Source: Fallopia convolvulus
Taxonomy: Eukaryota; Streptophyta; Magnoliopsida; Caryophyllales; Polygonaceae
DNA: 64,000 nucleotides
Assembly (NCBI GenBank): GCA_964016875.1
Contig: OZ024737.1
Coordinates: 33,109,683-33,173,682, forward strand
Direction of reading: 5' to 3'
Position 1 is the stretch's first letter, and each line of letters opens with the position of its first letter. Of the stretch, positions 1 through 12,418 are shown piece after piece. Under the pieces are notes generated by a model. The model was not told the DNA's origin. It searched no databases and saw nothing but the letters and a program-made list of their open reading frames with translations. The position numbers were made by a program, and so were the translations under genes.

Positions 1-3000
1 CAATGTACAGGAGGGAACTTGAAGAAGAGCTAGGTGTAACACTTCCAATGGATGCATTTGAGCTGTTATTTGTTTTTCTGCAAGAATGGTTTGTTTACTA
101 TATCCTTTTGTAATATCATATAAACATTTCGTTCATTTTTATTTTTGTAATCTAGAAAAAAGGTTATTCTCTATGCTATTTCTTATTATCTTTTGTTATA
201 GCATGTAAGCATATCTGTTTTCTAGAAAGTAGTTCTACATTCTGCATGCTATGTCCTTGATATCTTCTTCACCCACTTTTTCTTGTGAACTTTTTTTGCA
301 ATTTAACTGCTTATTTTATAACTTCTTGCCAAGTTGCTACCAACAAACAGATGTTACTGTCCTTGTGAAGATTGTCATGTATAAGCTGAGAGTGTTGCAC
401 TTCATATCGATTTTCTAAAGAGATCTGCTCAATTGTTTAAATGCAGTGTGACAAATAATGGAACATTTATTAATAATGAGTACAATGATGTATATCTTAT
501 CACGACTCTAGCACCGATACCACTTGAAGCATTCACTCTCCAGGTAATGGTTAATTTATATCGTTCGTCTTTTATTGTTTCTGATGCGGCATTTTGTCCA
601 GATGATTTTATTCCTTTTCATTGTTTGCTGCATGGAGCTACCATGCATTCTTTTTCATATTCCTTTGACATGAATTTACACAAGGTTTTCACCTTTTGAA
701 AATTGTCCAAGCGATATATTGTTGTAACAAAAGTTGGCATTGAGTTAATACTCCAGCTAAAGACAGATGCCCTAGTAACTCTCCAATGTTTCATTGTGAA
801 AATTTACCAGCTACTCTGTTAGTGATGACTGTACAATTTAGTTTGGCATCTTTTTCTCAGGATTCAGAAGTCTCTGCTGTGAAGTATATTGCTTGCGATG
901 AGTACAGAGAGTTGCTATCTAAGGAAGACCCTGAATATGTCCCTTATGATGTAAAGGAGCAATATGGTCAACTATTCAACATTATTGCACAAAGGTATCT
1001 ACAATAATTTTCCTCTTCAGAAATAACTGAACGTTAGCATCTCTAGAACTGCTATTTTTTATATTTATTGATTTTCAATTGATACCAAAGGTACAAACAA
1101 AATGCTGAGGAAAGAAGTTTAGCTCTTCAGAAACAACTGAATCGCTATGCTTCAATTTCCCTTAGTGCAGAGGTAGTTTTTCCCCCTTCCTCTTCTTGTA
1201 AATCTTCATTGATAAAATTGAGTTTGTCATTATCTTCTTTTCCTCTTTCTTTTGAATTTTGTTAGAGGATATTCCACATATTTTTCCTGTGTACCATGTA
1301 AGAAACTCAATCTAATATTGTATTAACATAACAGAATGGTGGAATAGTATCGTGTGTCTTTTATAATTTCTCTTGTAACTGCTACTGCTTGCACACCAAT
1401 CTAATTAGTTGTTTTAACATATGTGATACAGCTGGGTGGAGTTACAGATGCAGATAAGGAGGCTCTCAAATTACTTGTTAAAGCTGCCAGGACCATGGAT
1501 GACATATTTCATGAACAGGTTAGGCTTCGCAAAACAATGCTCGTATTTGTTTTTAGTGATACTTTCACAATGTAGTGAGTATAACATAAGAAAATATTGC
1601 CAATGTGCCACAGAAGGGTCCTTGGATTGTAATAGTTTGCTTTTACTTTATTCTTTCTTTTTCTCCTTCCCATATAGGCATTTTACCTTTTATAATTATG
1701 GTTTTATTTTATCACTTTATGGTATTGCTTATTTATCAAATGTTTGACTTCTTTTCCGCTTCCTTATGTAACTCTTTTCTTTTGTATCTTTATTGTTTAG
1801 GTTTGGTACAGCAATCCAGATTTAAGAAGTTGGTTAAAGGAGCAAGCTGATACTTCTCCATTAGCCAAGTTAAAATGGAAATATTATATGATTAACAAGA
1901 GCCCATGGTATTGTATTAGTGTGGTTTATGTATTTAGTCCTGTTATGTCCATGTTTTTATTATCTCTGCTTCTTTTTTTTCTTGCATTTGAAACTGTTGG
2001 ATTGGACTGGGGGTTTGAGATACATCATACATGTTCTTGAGTTCTTCAGTCTGAATGTTTGGTTTTCTTTGTTGTTTCAAAGGTCATGTCTGGATGAAAA
2101 TAAGGCATTTTTGACAACAGCTGATTGTCCAATTAAGCTGCTTTCTGGTGCCACAAAGCCAATTTCGGGGTGGAAGGGTCTTGAATATCGACCTGCATTT
2201 CCTTTGCTGAAACCACCTGTGGCAACCTTTTACCCTCCTGACATGGATAAAAAGGTAACTGCTTCCAGTTTTTGACATCTGATCTCAAATTAGAATGTTT
2301 AAATTTAATCAAGAATGATTGTTTTTTCGATTTTAGGAATTCGAATTATGGAAGGACACACTGACAGAGGACCAGAAACAAGAAGTGACAGGGTTTTTTA
2401 ATGTTATAAGAAGGCACAGTGATAATATGGTAGATCACGTGGAAACTCAAGTTGGGAAGTCTCTGTCTGTGGATGATCTTTATTGCATCCCTTACTCGGA
2501 AGTGTACAAGACTTACCTTACAACAGCTGCTGAACTACTGCATAAGGCAGCAGAACTAGCCAGCTCATCCAGGTGGAAATATTCACTTTGTGTAGTGTGT
2601 TTGTGGTCTATTTAACTACATATAAAAGGTTCATGATTTTGGTTAAGTGATTTTTCATATCCTACTATTAAATATCTAAAAATTAAATGAATTAATTTTA
2701 TATGATCATATGACTCTTAACAGAAACCCTGACTATATTATATTAGGTCTATTCTTATGAAATCTGGAATTGTACCATTTGTCTTTGTTTCAACAGTTTG
2801 CATTCTCTTCAATATAATAATCTAGTTGGTCTATTACACACTGGTTTCTTGGCCTCTTAGTTGGGTATATTCTGAATATTTTATTTTTTGTAGCTTGAAG
2901 AGGTTGCTACACAGCAAAGCTGATGCTTTTCTGTCAAATGATTACTATGAGTCAGATATAGCCTGGATGGAGCTGGTCCGTACTTTCTTCTTCATATTTT

Positions 3001-5398
3001 CTTATTGCTTAGTATTTGGAGGTGGTCAAATGACTACTAGAACAAGTTGGTTATATTTTAACTGTTCTATTCTTCATTGATAGGACTCTAAATTGGATGT
3101 GACCATTGGCCCGTATGAGACCTATGAAGACATGCTTTTTGGATACAAGGTGAGACAGTTACGTGCACATTGCAGTTCTATAATAATCACATCAACTTTT
3201 CAAACCTGTCTGGGCCAACATGTATCAACTTGAATAGGAAAAGTGAAAATGTCACACTCTTTTGTAATTAATGATTTGCGTATGAATTTGCATGAACCGT
3301 TGTGGTACAGGCAACATTTGAAGCATTCATTGGAGTGAGGGATGATGAAGCTACTGCTCAACTTAAGCTTTTTGGAGATAATTTACTGGTACTGCTTGGT
3401 GCATCGTCCATTCTACATGTAGTCAAACTTGAATTATCTCTGCCTTGAATGAGTTTTCTGATTATTTTTTTTGCCTCTTTATTTGAATTTTAAGGCTTTG
3501 GAGCAGAACCTTCCCATGGACGATTCATACAAATCAAAAGATGTGATATCTGCTCCTATTCGTGTTATCCAGCTTCTCTACAATGCTGGGGTAGGTGGTT
3601 TTGGTAATATTTAAAAGTAGTATGATTGTTCTCTGCAATAAATCTCCTCTTTATAGAAAGTGGATATTAAATCTTATGTCATTCCTGATCTCATCTGTCA
3701 ATTTGCTTTGTTTTCAAAAAGTGTACTAAAAGAAGTCCTACAAATTGAAGTTAACTTCCTTGGTGCCATTTCTTTGTTTCTTGTTATGTTGCTTTTGATT
3801 TTCTTCTGATGATGTTTCTCTCCCTCAATTGTTGTCAATAATAAAGCTGGCTTTTAATTACCATTTCAGGATGTCAAGGGCCCTCAAACTGTTGCATTCA
3901 ATTTGCCGAATGACGAGCGTATAGTAAAAGCACGCGGAACTTCAATGGTTATGCTTAAAAATGTTTCAGAGGCTAAGTAAGACAATTGCAATTTTGTCAT
4001 TTTCCATTCTCATTGTCGACTTTTCCTGTGAAGCATGTATATGTTGTTGGCATGCTTGATTTTCCACATCATGCAAACTGATAAATAATGAATCTGCTTG
4101 ACCTCTCCAGGTTCAAACTCATTCTTCTGCCTATAGCTGATGCTTGTATAAAGGATGAGCAAATGAAGCTTGTCGACTTTGATTCATTTTTCACTCATAC
4201 AATATGTCATGAGTGCTGTCACGGGATTGGACCTCATAGTATTGTACTTCCTAATGGTGAGAAGTCTACAGTCAGATTGGTAAGGGAAATTATTTCGACT
4301 CCTCCTTTTCCTTATGTTATTAGACTTGTTTGCTTGTTCTACTCTGCCGGATCATAGATGTTTGAGATTATACTTTTTTTCTGGATTTTTCTACGAACTA
4401 GAAAGGGTTCATATTTATTTCATTTATTGGCACTTTTCTGCTTATTAACTTGTCACCTTCATTTGACATTCTCAATATTTTGCAGGAGCTGCAAGAATTG
4501 CACTCGGCCTTGGAAGAAGCAAAGGCTGATATTGTTGGGTTGTGGGCATTGACGTTCTTAATTGATCAGGTAAATTATTATCTTTCATTTGGAAATAAAA
4601 ATATATTTTTATCTCATGAGTTTTCTATGAATGCATGAGAATACACATGACCCAATAAATCGTTGCTGTTACTGTTTCTTTTTCACTTTCGAGATTTGAC
4701 CAAAGCTGTCAACTTTCTTATTCCTTATAATGTTTTCTGCCAAGACAGGGACTTCTTCCACAATCTCTGTCCAAGTCGATGTACGTCTCATTTTTAGCAG
4801 GTTGCTTTCGCTCTATACGCTTCGGGTTGGAAGAAGCTCATGGGTAAGTCACAATTCAGCCATTTCTTTCAGGATTATTTATTATTGTCCACCTTTTTTA
4901 ATCTACGAGTAATTCAATTATTGGTTTCCTCATTGTGCGATCTCAGAAAAGGGCAGGCATTGCAATTTAACTGGTTGATGGATAAAGGAGCGTTCGTTCT
5001 GCACTCTGATGGAAAATTCTCTGTAGATTTCGACAAGGTTGATCTCATATTGTATCTTTTGACCATCATAAATTTGTGCATGAATATGTACTTGATATTT
5101 GTTTTGCAATACAGGTTCCAGGTGCCGTTGAGAGCTTGAGTAGAGAAATACTTACAGTGCAGGCAACTGGTAGCAAAACTGCTGCCCGTTCACTCCTTGA
5201 GAAATACTGCACAATAACTGACCAATTGCAAGTTGCACTGGATAAATTAGAAGCTGTTCAGGTAAATAATTTGAATATTCACCTCTTTAAGCACGAAATC
5301 CTTAAGTTATGACATCTCCTTGGTTTCATGTGTTGCAGGTACCGGTTGACATAGCTCCTTCGTTTCCTATTGCTGATGAAATATTGAGCACAGATTAA
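1..5398 (+). CDS. NUDT3: Nudix hydrolase / dipeptidyl peptidase III (M49) fusion, 5' end outside window
   Basis: Nineteen exons are visible: 1-88, 447-543, 861-994, 1091-1172, 1432-1518, 1801-1907, 2083-2254, 2337-2572, 2894-2975, 3084-3149, 3311-3388, 3495-3590, 3870-3976, 4111-4279, 4486-4569, 4749-4843, 4947-5037, 5115-5261 and 5339-5398. All introns are GT-AG and the joined frame is open for 691 codons. The window opens inside the Nudix box (RELEEELGV), the metal and diphosphate site. The rest is a peptidase M49 domain with zinc motif HECCH followed by GIGPH (exon 4111-4279) and the second motif EEAKAD (exon 4486-4569). Family knowledge: Arabidopsis NUDT3 (At1g79690) has the same fusion. 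Expected roles are hydrolysis of nucleoside-diphosphate or isopentenyl-diphosphate substrates and removal of dipeptides from peptide N termini, in the cytosol. The gene start and promoter lie left of the window. Identity is confident; substrates are inferred. Confidence 0.93.
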
Positions 5399-6697
5399 TT
5401 AAATACGGTAAGTCTTAACGACTCTCTGAACCATACGTTGCTAGTTGGTTCTATAATAATAAGGGAAGAGGTTAAAGGTTAGCCTTAAGATTTTTGTGTG
5501 GCCTTTTTCAGTTAAACCTTCAGTAAATTATGTATCTAACGTTTTGAAAATTTCAAGTGTTTTGTTTTTTCATGCAAAACTGAATTTGCTGCTATATGTT
5601 CATTTGGTGCCTATTTTTAGATGTATACTCATTGTGTGTTGTTGCTTGTTCAGTTCTAGTTAATAGTTAACATCATCCATAAAAAAAATATTATTACAGT
5701 ACATTGTTTTCGAGATTTGCTTCAACGATGCTTACTTAAGCGTGCAAAATTTTCCAGGAAGGTTGTGCATAAGGATTTAACATCGCAGTTTGTAGGATTT
5801 CATTTGTACACAATTGCATGTATCTCTATTCTTGCATAAGAGCAAGAAAATGAAATCAAGCTCGGCGACATCCCTTTAGATGAGACTATAGTGGTTGAAA
5901 AATTATTCAAACCATACATAATTTTTTGCTTTATAGTATTTTAAAATGGATTAGTTGGCCTAATTAACATCATTTTTCTTTGTACTCTATACTAATAGCA
6001 TGAATCAGGGGCATTATGGTATATACTCTTTATGGTTAAAGAGTAGGAATGTTAAAAATAGATTAAAAAAAAATGTTTTTGATAAAGTATCTAGTAAATT
6101 GATTTGAAATATAAGTAATCCTATATGATGTGCAAAAATGCTATCTGCATATCCAAACAATTTAATCCAATAATGCTCTTGATTCTTGAATCACAAGATC
6201 ATATAATTCAAACTCTGGCGTTGGGCATCTCCAGTCTCAATATCAATGTAGACTATGTAGTATACAACTATATAGGTGCACCGGAACAAAAATTGGTCGA
6301 ATAATCTTAACAATAACCATCGAAAAGTAGAGATATTCAACAATTGGATAGTAGGTTAGAACACATATGGGCAGAATTAACCTTAACTTGAACATTTTAT
6401 ATGATATCTTAAATGATCTGTTGTAATCTATAGTTGGTTTGACCGGCTTGATTAAAACCAAACTTTGTTTTCATCTGTATGTTCGGTTCCAAAAAGCAAA
6501 GTTGTGACGGTAATTAATTATCATAATTTCACTTTTTGCATTAATAGGATCATTTTTTTTCCTTGCACATACGTCATGATGCTACTCTCTTAATTCCAAT
6601 GAATAATTGTTTTCCCAACACAACTCACCCTATAGTAAGCTCGTCTATATACATTTGAAAGTGCTCTAGTTGTCGGAGCAGAGAAGTTAGAAAAAGA
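5399..6697. other. 3' UTR and AT-rich intergenic DNA
   Basis: Ten bases after the stop codon there is a strong donor (gtaagt at 5408) and a plausible acceptor (ccag ending at 5757), so the 3' UTR may contain an intron. The junction would be too near the stop to be expected to trigger nonsense-mediated decay. The rest, to 6640, is AT-rich with no coding signal. A TATA-like string lies at about 6646-6652, roughly 45 bases upstream of the next start codon. Confidence 0.5.
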
Positions 6698-7760
6698 ATG
6701 GAAAGAAACGAGCAAGATAGTAATACCACTGATAGAGGTCTTGTGTCGAATCTTGGGAGGTTTGGCATGGGCGGAAAGCCGTCGGGAGGAGGACACGGAT
6801 ATCCAGTTCAAGTATACCCTCTGCAGCCACAGCCACAGGGGTGTCCCCCCGTCGGATACGGATATCCGTCATTCCCCTATCCGCACCCTGCCGGGTATCC
6901 GCCTCATCTCGTTTATCTGCCATCCTCGGCTGGTGGCTATCCACCTGTTGCAGCTCCATATACCGCCCCTCCATACCAATCCCCTGGTATATCGATCATC
7001 ATATATAACAAATCTATCTTTTAGATTGACTTGAATTAAACTCATTTGCTCTTCTTCTAATCACTATGTACGTTTCAAGCATGCTTGTTCATGGAGGTGG
7101 CAAATCCTCCAACATGTATGTTTTAGAGTTAATTTGATCGATTTAAGTCATATAAGATGCACAAATGGTTAATTGGTTTGGATTGAGTCAAGCAAGCCAA
7201 GTCATATTGTTTAAGTTTTAGCTTATATATTTCGGATCCTAGCTATGGTCATGCCCAATTTTATTAGTTATCTCAAGTTGTCGACTTTATGATATTTTGA
7301 GAATTTCCCATGTATTTCCAGACGTGTTTATGTATCGTATTTTTGGGTGGTGTAGCGTGAGCAAATTTAAGTTCATACATTTTGGGTAAATTCTTGTTAT
7401 TTAGCTCATAGCTAGCTAATTACATACATTTTTTTTTCTACCATAAGGCATCACATAGATCAAAACCCCAATTAGGAAGGGGGATTCGATTTAATACAAG
7501 GCCTTAATTAAAGGCAATGCATATATGCTCTTTGACAAACATACATGTACGTTCTTTGTCATTTTGTACGTACGGTGTATCAAATGTTGGGATCTTACGA
7601 AATGGATGCAGGAGCAGGAAAGCCGAGCCACAACATGGGTTCGATGTTGGCTGGGGCTGCAGCTGCATACGGGTTGCATCGCATATTCCATGGCAGCCAT
7701 CATCAGAGCCAGAGCCATGGATGTCATGGACATGGCCACCATGGAAGGTTCAAGCACTAA
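6698..7760 (+). CDS. Small glycine/proline/tyrosine-rich (GYPP repeat) protein, glycine-rich protein A3-like
   Basis: Two exons, 6698-6986 and 7612-7760, join in frame to give 145 residues. The donor is gtat at 6987; the acceptor gcag ends at 7611. An acidic, polar N terminus of about 30 residues is followed by a low-complexity stretch rich in GYP, YPP and PQ (residues 30-96), then a short hydrophobic alanine/glycine segment (GSMLAGAAAAYG) and a histidine-rich tail ending HGHHGRFKH. This order (XYPPX repeats, hydrophobic patch, His/Gly tail) is that of the plant glycine-rich protein A3 group, whose biochemical role is not established; membrane association through the Ala/Gly segment is an inference. 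A TATA-like box lies 45 bases upstream of the ATG. The gene is convergent with the SCO-family gene, whose stop is 215 bp away. Confidence 0.8.
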
Positions 7761-7974
7761 AAGTTCGGAGCCAAACCCTTGAATTTCCACACGTTACGTT
7801 GTATTAAAATTCCACATATATATGGCAAGAAGAAATGGACATGGAACTGGGAAGTGTTCTGTCTAGCTAATTAGCAGTATAAACTCTATTCGGCAGAAAA
7901 TTGTTTGATCAGGAATGTACTAGATGCAAATCCACACTCAGCTTTTACTTGCAACAATTATCATCTCCTCGGAC

Positions 7975-10083
7975 CTATTCCTCCTGTTTGATCTCCTTAT
8001 GTATCTCCTCAGACCTTTCATCTTCACTTGATTTTACACGGAATGTTCTCACTATTTCCCTCTTTGGGTTTATCAAATACCTGCATATTTCCATTAAAAT
8101 CAACACAAGTTTGGTCTATCAGGAATGTATGGTGAGTAATATGGATCAGTTATTGAGTTATGAAGCAAGTGCTTACAAATTGTGGGAAAACTCCACGAGA
8201 TAGTCGTCCCCATCCTCTTCAACTTTCCTGAAGTAGACACGATACTGTTGTGCCATTTGTTTCACAGCAGCATTTGTCCCCGTCAATCCCACTATTCTCG
8301 GGTCAAACTCTGCACATACTCGTTAACAATTGTCACTTAGTTTTAACTAATCATAACAGAAATGAGATCAAGGTGAACAAAGATTCACCATGGCTAAAGA
8401 AACCTGCCTTTGAGATAAGCTTTGAGGTGTGAAGTTGAATCACGTGTAGGATCAATTGTGACAAAGACAGGCAAGACCTTAATCATGTGCTTCGACTCTA
8501 GTTGGATGCAACATATATGCAATGCACCAAAGGTAAGAAAGGTTGAAGTTAGAAATTTATACTTAAGTTATGTTATACTATATAAAAATGGAATGAAAAG
8601 GGAGGTAGCATTGTTGAACCTAGAATGTCAACAGTCTTGGCCATCTTCTCAACTTCAGTTGGCCCAGTCTCAGGTGATGAAGTATAGCCAAAATACAGAA
8701 GAACCCACTTCCCTCCAAAATCCTGCTCAGTAAATACCTGGTTCTCAGTGTTAACCAAAGTGAATGGGCCACCAATGGCTGGCCCTGCAGGAGCCACCCC
8801 TCCTTGGCGTTTTCCTTGACCTAGCAAATGGTTGCTATAATCAATTACCCATTTTTGTTCCCTTACCGTTTCTACTTGCTAAAGCCATGGTTATAGAAAA
8901 AAATATGTATGACAGGGATGTAGGTTGTCACTGTAAGAACAAGAGCAGAAAAAATTTACCTATTGGGATGGATCTCTTCACATCATTCTGATGAAGGCGA
9001 TATGCAAACCCACCCACAGCTCCAAGTAAAGCAGTTGGCTGCAGGTCAAAACCAAACAGAAATGGTTGGCTTGAGAATATTAGGATACTTGATCAGCCTA
9101 AAATGTAATTTCAAGCAAGCAGATATCATTGCATATCAAAAAACTCAGTGAGTATTTAGAGTTAGTTTCAGCTCAATACAATGAGATAAGATAGCGCCGC
9201 ATTAAAGCGTGATTGGTCAGCCACTTGACTACCCTCCTTTCTGCTGGCGGAGGTATATCCTGATGATCTTCCATAGCTATGGTACGGTCGCCTGTGGAAT
9301 AGAGTGAGCATGTGTGACAAAGCATAAATTCTAAATAGACTTTAAAAAAATCTTACAAATAGATCAATGCTAACGTTACATAAATTTTGTCCTAGACCTC
9401 AAGTCAAAACATAGTCCTTATCATTTGCTTCATATTAAGATGAGCCAAACTACATCAAAGTGTAGCATGCTGTGTGGCATGTCAATTGTTAGGATCAAGA
9501 TTGGGTCTCAGAATGATATCAAGACTCTTCAGTTCCATCTAAAGAACTGACACATTCAAAGTTATCAAGGAAGACTTCCACAGTTCTAAAAATCGCCTTC
9601 CATTAGAAGTTGTCTGACCCACCAAGTTCAAGAAATGTGTCAGCAGGTTTCAACTATATTGACATGGACCACTATAATAGTATAATGCCAGACTGAACAA
9701 TAATATATCCTAAAACTATTCCATTTTCAAACATTTTAGCGTGGCACAAATTTCCTCCATCAGGCTCTTCGTGACAATGTATGTACATCTATACAACTTG
9801 CCGGCTCCATTTCGGCAACAAATAGATCGATGTGCTGAATTATGAACAATAATAGTTCAGCTTTCAATTTCACCAAATCATAATGATCAGGAAATCCGAA
9901 ATTCCGCCCAAATCATACATTTAACATCAATTAGATGAAGCAGAAAACGAAGATGCTGGGGAAGAGTCTAAAATAACCTAGAATTTGGATGTCGAAGAAT
10001 TGGAAAAAGAGGACTAACCTACAAAGCGAACCGAGCATCTTGGTGGAGCGCCGTGTGAGAGAATATAGCGAATGTTTGAACAT
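7975..10083 (-). CDS. HCC2: SCO1/SenC-family mitochondrial protein lacking the copper-binding cysteines (HCC2 type)
   Basis: Seven exons on the minus strand: 10083-10019, 9291-9180, 9038-8960, 8820-8620, 8497-8408, 8309-8177 and 8080-7975, totalling 261 residues in one open frame. The arginine-rich start (MFKHSLYSLTRRS) looks like a mitochondrial presequence. A single membrane span (around SYLIPTALLGAVGGFAY) is followed by the thioredoxin-fold SCO domain (IGGPFTLVN, KWVLLYFGY, VLPVFVTID, GLTG). Where SCO1 has CxxxC after YFGY, this protein has TSSPETGP, so both copper-ligand cysteines are absent; the conserved histidine near the C terminus remains (FSHNL). Family knowledge: Arabidopsis HCC2 (At4g39740) shares this loss and is linked to cytochrome c oxidase biogenesis and redox or UV responses rather than direct copper transfer. 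The intron between exons 5 and 6 begins with GC, not GT. Stop and frame were chosen by homology of every exon. Confidence 0.9.
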
Positions 10084-11172
10084 GGTGCTTCAGTTGCAGG
10101 TAATTCAAGGAATCAAACAAACAACAAAGTGGAAATCTGTTGTGCGATCAAGAAATCAATAGCAATTCGAAGAGGGAAAAAATTCAGGGGAATTAGGAAG
10201 TAGTACTGAAGTAAGTAGGAATCTTCTCAATCTCTCATCATGTCTGAGAGAGCTTTCTTGGGCGGTAATCCACAGCGCCAAAATCGAAAAATAAAAAAGG
10301 AAAAAGAAAAAAAAGAAAAAAATGGCTATACTCGGGTTGGGTTCTTTTCCCTTCAAATTAGATCAAAGCCCAACTCGAAGTAGGCCCAAATCCTGCTCCT
10401 ATGTGTACGAAGAAAGATTCAAAAAATCCAAATCTCTCCGACCAACTGAACCATAATAAATTGAATTCAGTTAGGTTTAGGATTTAGGAAATACGGTATA
10501 TTATTACATACCACCGTCCTTAATCTAAGTTATTTTGCATTACATTTCTTCTTATAAATAAAATTATTATAACTAATCACCTTTAACACTTGTATCTGTG
10601 TTTTGCTATAGTTTATTATAACTTTTTTCGCATCATTAGAGAAAGTTAAGAAGGAGCATAAGTGCTTAATAATGGTCCATGTCTTAGGTAATTTTTAATT
10701 TTGTACAGTTGCGGGTTGTATAATACGGAGTAATAATACATTATTAACGGTAAAATTTGTGAATAAACATTATGTCTTTCACTTAAATTTACCCCTACAA
10801 ATATGAAATCTCTATATGTAAAGTGTAAATGGCGAATTGGCTGCACTCGAGGTGAGTGGTGACCGTGGAAGTGACTTTCACGAGGATTTTCAGTGGCCCC
10901 ACATAACAAAATAAATGAATAAAAAATCGAAGATATTTGACGGGAAGTCGGTCAGACGCAACAGAAAACTCGAGGCATGGATCCCATTGCCTGCCGTGAA
11001 GGATTTGTTGGAAGCATTCTCAATTATTCACTCCACCACTACCTTCAGTCTCAACTCTCAACCTCTTCCGTTCATCTTTCTCACGCAATCCAACACCCCT
11101 TTAAATCCCTCACATCCCCCACTCATTCACTCATACTCATCCAACAGAGACAGAAATCAGGGTAAAATCAAA
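10084..11172. other. Shared divergent promoter region between HCC2-type gene and OEP16-type gene
   Basis: This 1.1-kb stretch separates two head-to-head genes. It contains the 5' UTRs of both, an A-rich run at about 10290-10322 and AT-rich DNA from 10500 to 10780. The last 200 bases before 11173 are CT-rich (typical of a plant 5' UTR) and happen to be open in the OEP16 frame from 10915. No other gene is visible. Confidence 0.5.
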
Positions 11173-12418
11173 ATGCCGACGGGGAGGATTTCAGGGTCGG
11201 TTTCGTCGCCCAGTGTGGACGTCTTCGTTGACATGGGCCACCCTTTGCTCAATCGCACCGTTGATGGCTTCTTGAAGATCGGAGCTGTAATTTTCACCTC
11301 CTTCTTCCTTTTGATTTCGCCTCTATTTTGTTTGGTTCATTGATTCATTAATTAATTTGGGGGATTTTGATGAAATTGTTGCAGGTGGGTTTGGTTAAGG
11401 GTGCTGCTGACGAGGCTTACCACTTCTCCCACCATGGTTCTCTTAATAAGTCCGCGGTTTGTCCTTCTTTCTTCCTTTCCTTCTTAAATTTAGTGGAATT
11501 TGTTTCTTCGGTGTTGATTTTGTGAATTCAGTTTCACATTGCATTTTTTGTTATTGTATATGAGTTTGCAAATTTGTGTGGGTTTCAAGAGGTATAAGGT
11601 GGCATTTCAATTGAAACATTCAGTGGTTGATGGTACTAGAATTGAGATTGTTTCTAGGAAAACAAGGATAATCTTTTGTGTAAGAAATCTGTATATATGA
11701 ACTAAGTAAGATCCATGCTGTTGTGTTTGTGTAAAATGCAGCTGCAAAAGATGTGCCAAGAAGGAGCTCTTTGGGGTAATTGTCTCTTTATCTACCTTCA
11801 AAGCTGACCCTATCTCTATGCATTCCCCCATTCTGTTCTTTATTTATTATTTATTGAAGAAGAACTGGTTCATAATATATATAAATTGCTTTGTCATCTA
11901 CCTCAACAGGATCTGTGGCCGGAGTTTATGCTGGAGTGGAATATGGAGTTGCAAAGATCCGGGGAAGATATGATTGGGTAACTCTTACCTTGTTACCTTG
12001 ATTACATTCATTAGTCTACTTGGAAAATATCCACAATTCAACTACTTTGAAACACTTTAAACATTAAATCCAATCTGGGATAATCCTAGTCCAAGATTAC
12101 CACAAACATACTATACAAGTCAATCTGAAGTAATGTTTCAAGTGTTATAGCCATCCAAATATTTCAAGTGTTACAGCCATCCGTTAAATTTATTCATTGC
12201 TTTACACATCATCTAGCTAGCTTTATACTGATCTGCTTACAATTATTGATGTTTCCGGGATGGAATGCGAGCAGAAGAATGCAATGATTGGGGGTGCATT
12301 AACAGGAGCATTGTTGGCGGCTGTGAGGGACGGAAAGAGAGACAAAATCGTGCAAGATGCCATCGCAGGAGGGGCGATTGCAACCGCTTCTGTGTTCCTA
12401 AACCACCTCCCCTACTAA
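11173..12418 (+). CDS. OEP161: Outer envelope pore protein 16 (OEP16-1 type, PRAT/Tim17 superfamily)
   Basis: Five exons, 11173-11286, 11385-11456, 11742-11775, 11910-11977 and 12275-12418, encode 143 residues, close to the usual length of about 146-148. The start MPTGRISGSV matches the family N terminus, so this ATG was preferred to in-frame upstream ones. Conserved blocks seen are VDMGHPLLN, TVDGFLKIGAV, KMCQEGALWG, AGVYAGVEYG, IRGRYDWKNA and the glycine/alanine-rich helices GGALTGALLAAV and AIAGGAIATA. Family knowledge: OEP16 is an alpha-helical, cation-selective channel of the chloroplast outer envelope, permeable to amino acids and amines, and related to Tim17/22/23 preprotein translocases. 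Four glycine-rich helices can be placed on the sequence. Intron borders are all GT-AG. Confidence 0.93.

Noticed and set aside
9121..9291. Start of the HCC2-type protein at MEDHQDIPPP within exon 9291-9180
   Set aside because: That frame does not join to the next exon; the other frame joins on both sides and gives a membrane span and mitochondrial presequence.
10915..11172. In-frame N-terminal extension of the OEP16-type gene (MNKKSKIFDGKS...)
   Set aside because: The frame is open by chance in a CT-rich leader; the ATG at 11173 matches the family start and total length, and OEP16 proteins carry no such extension.
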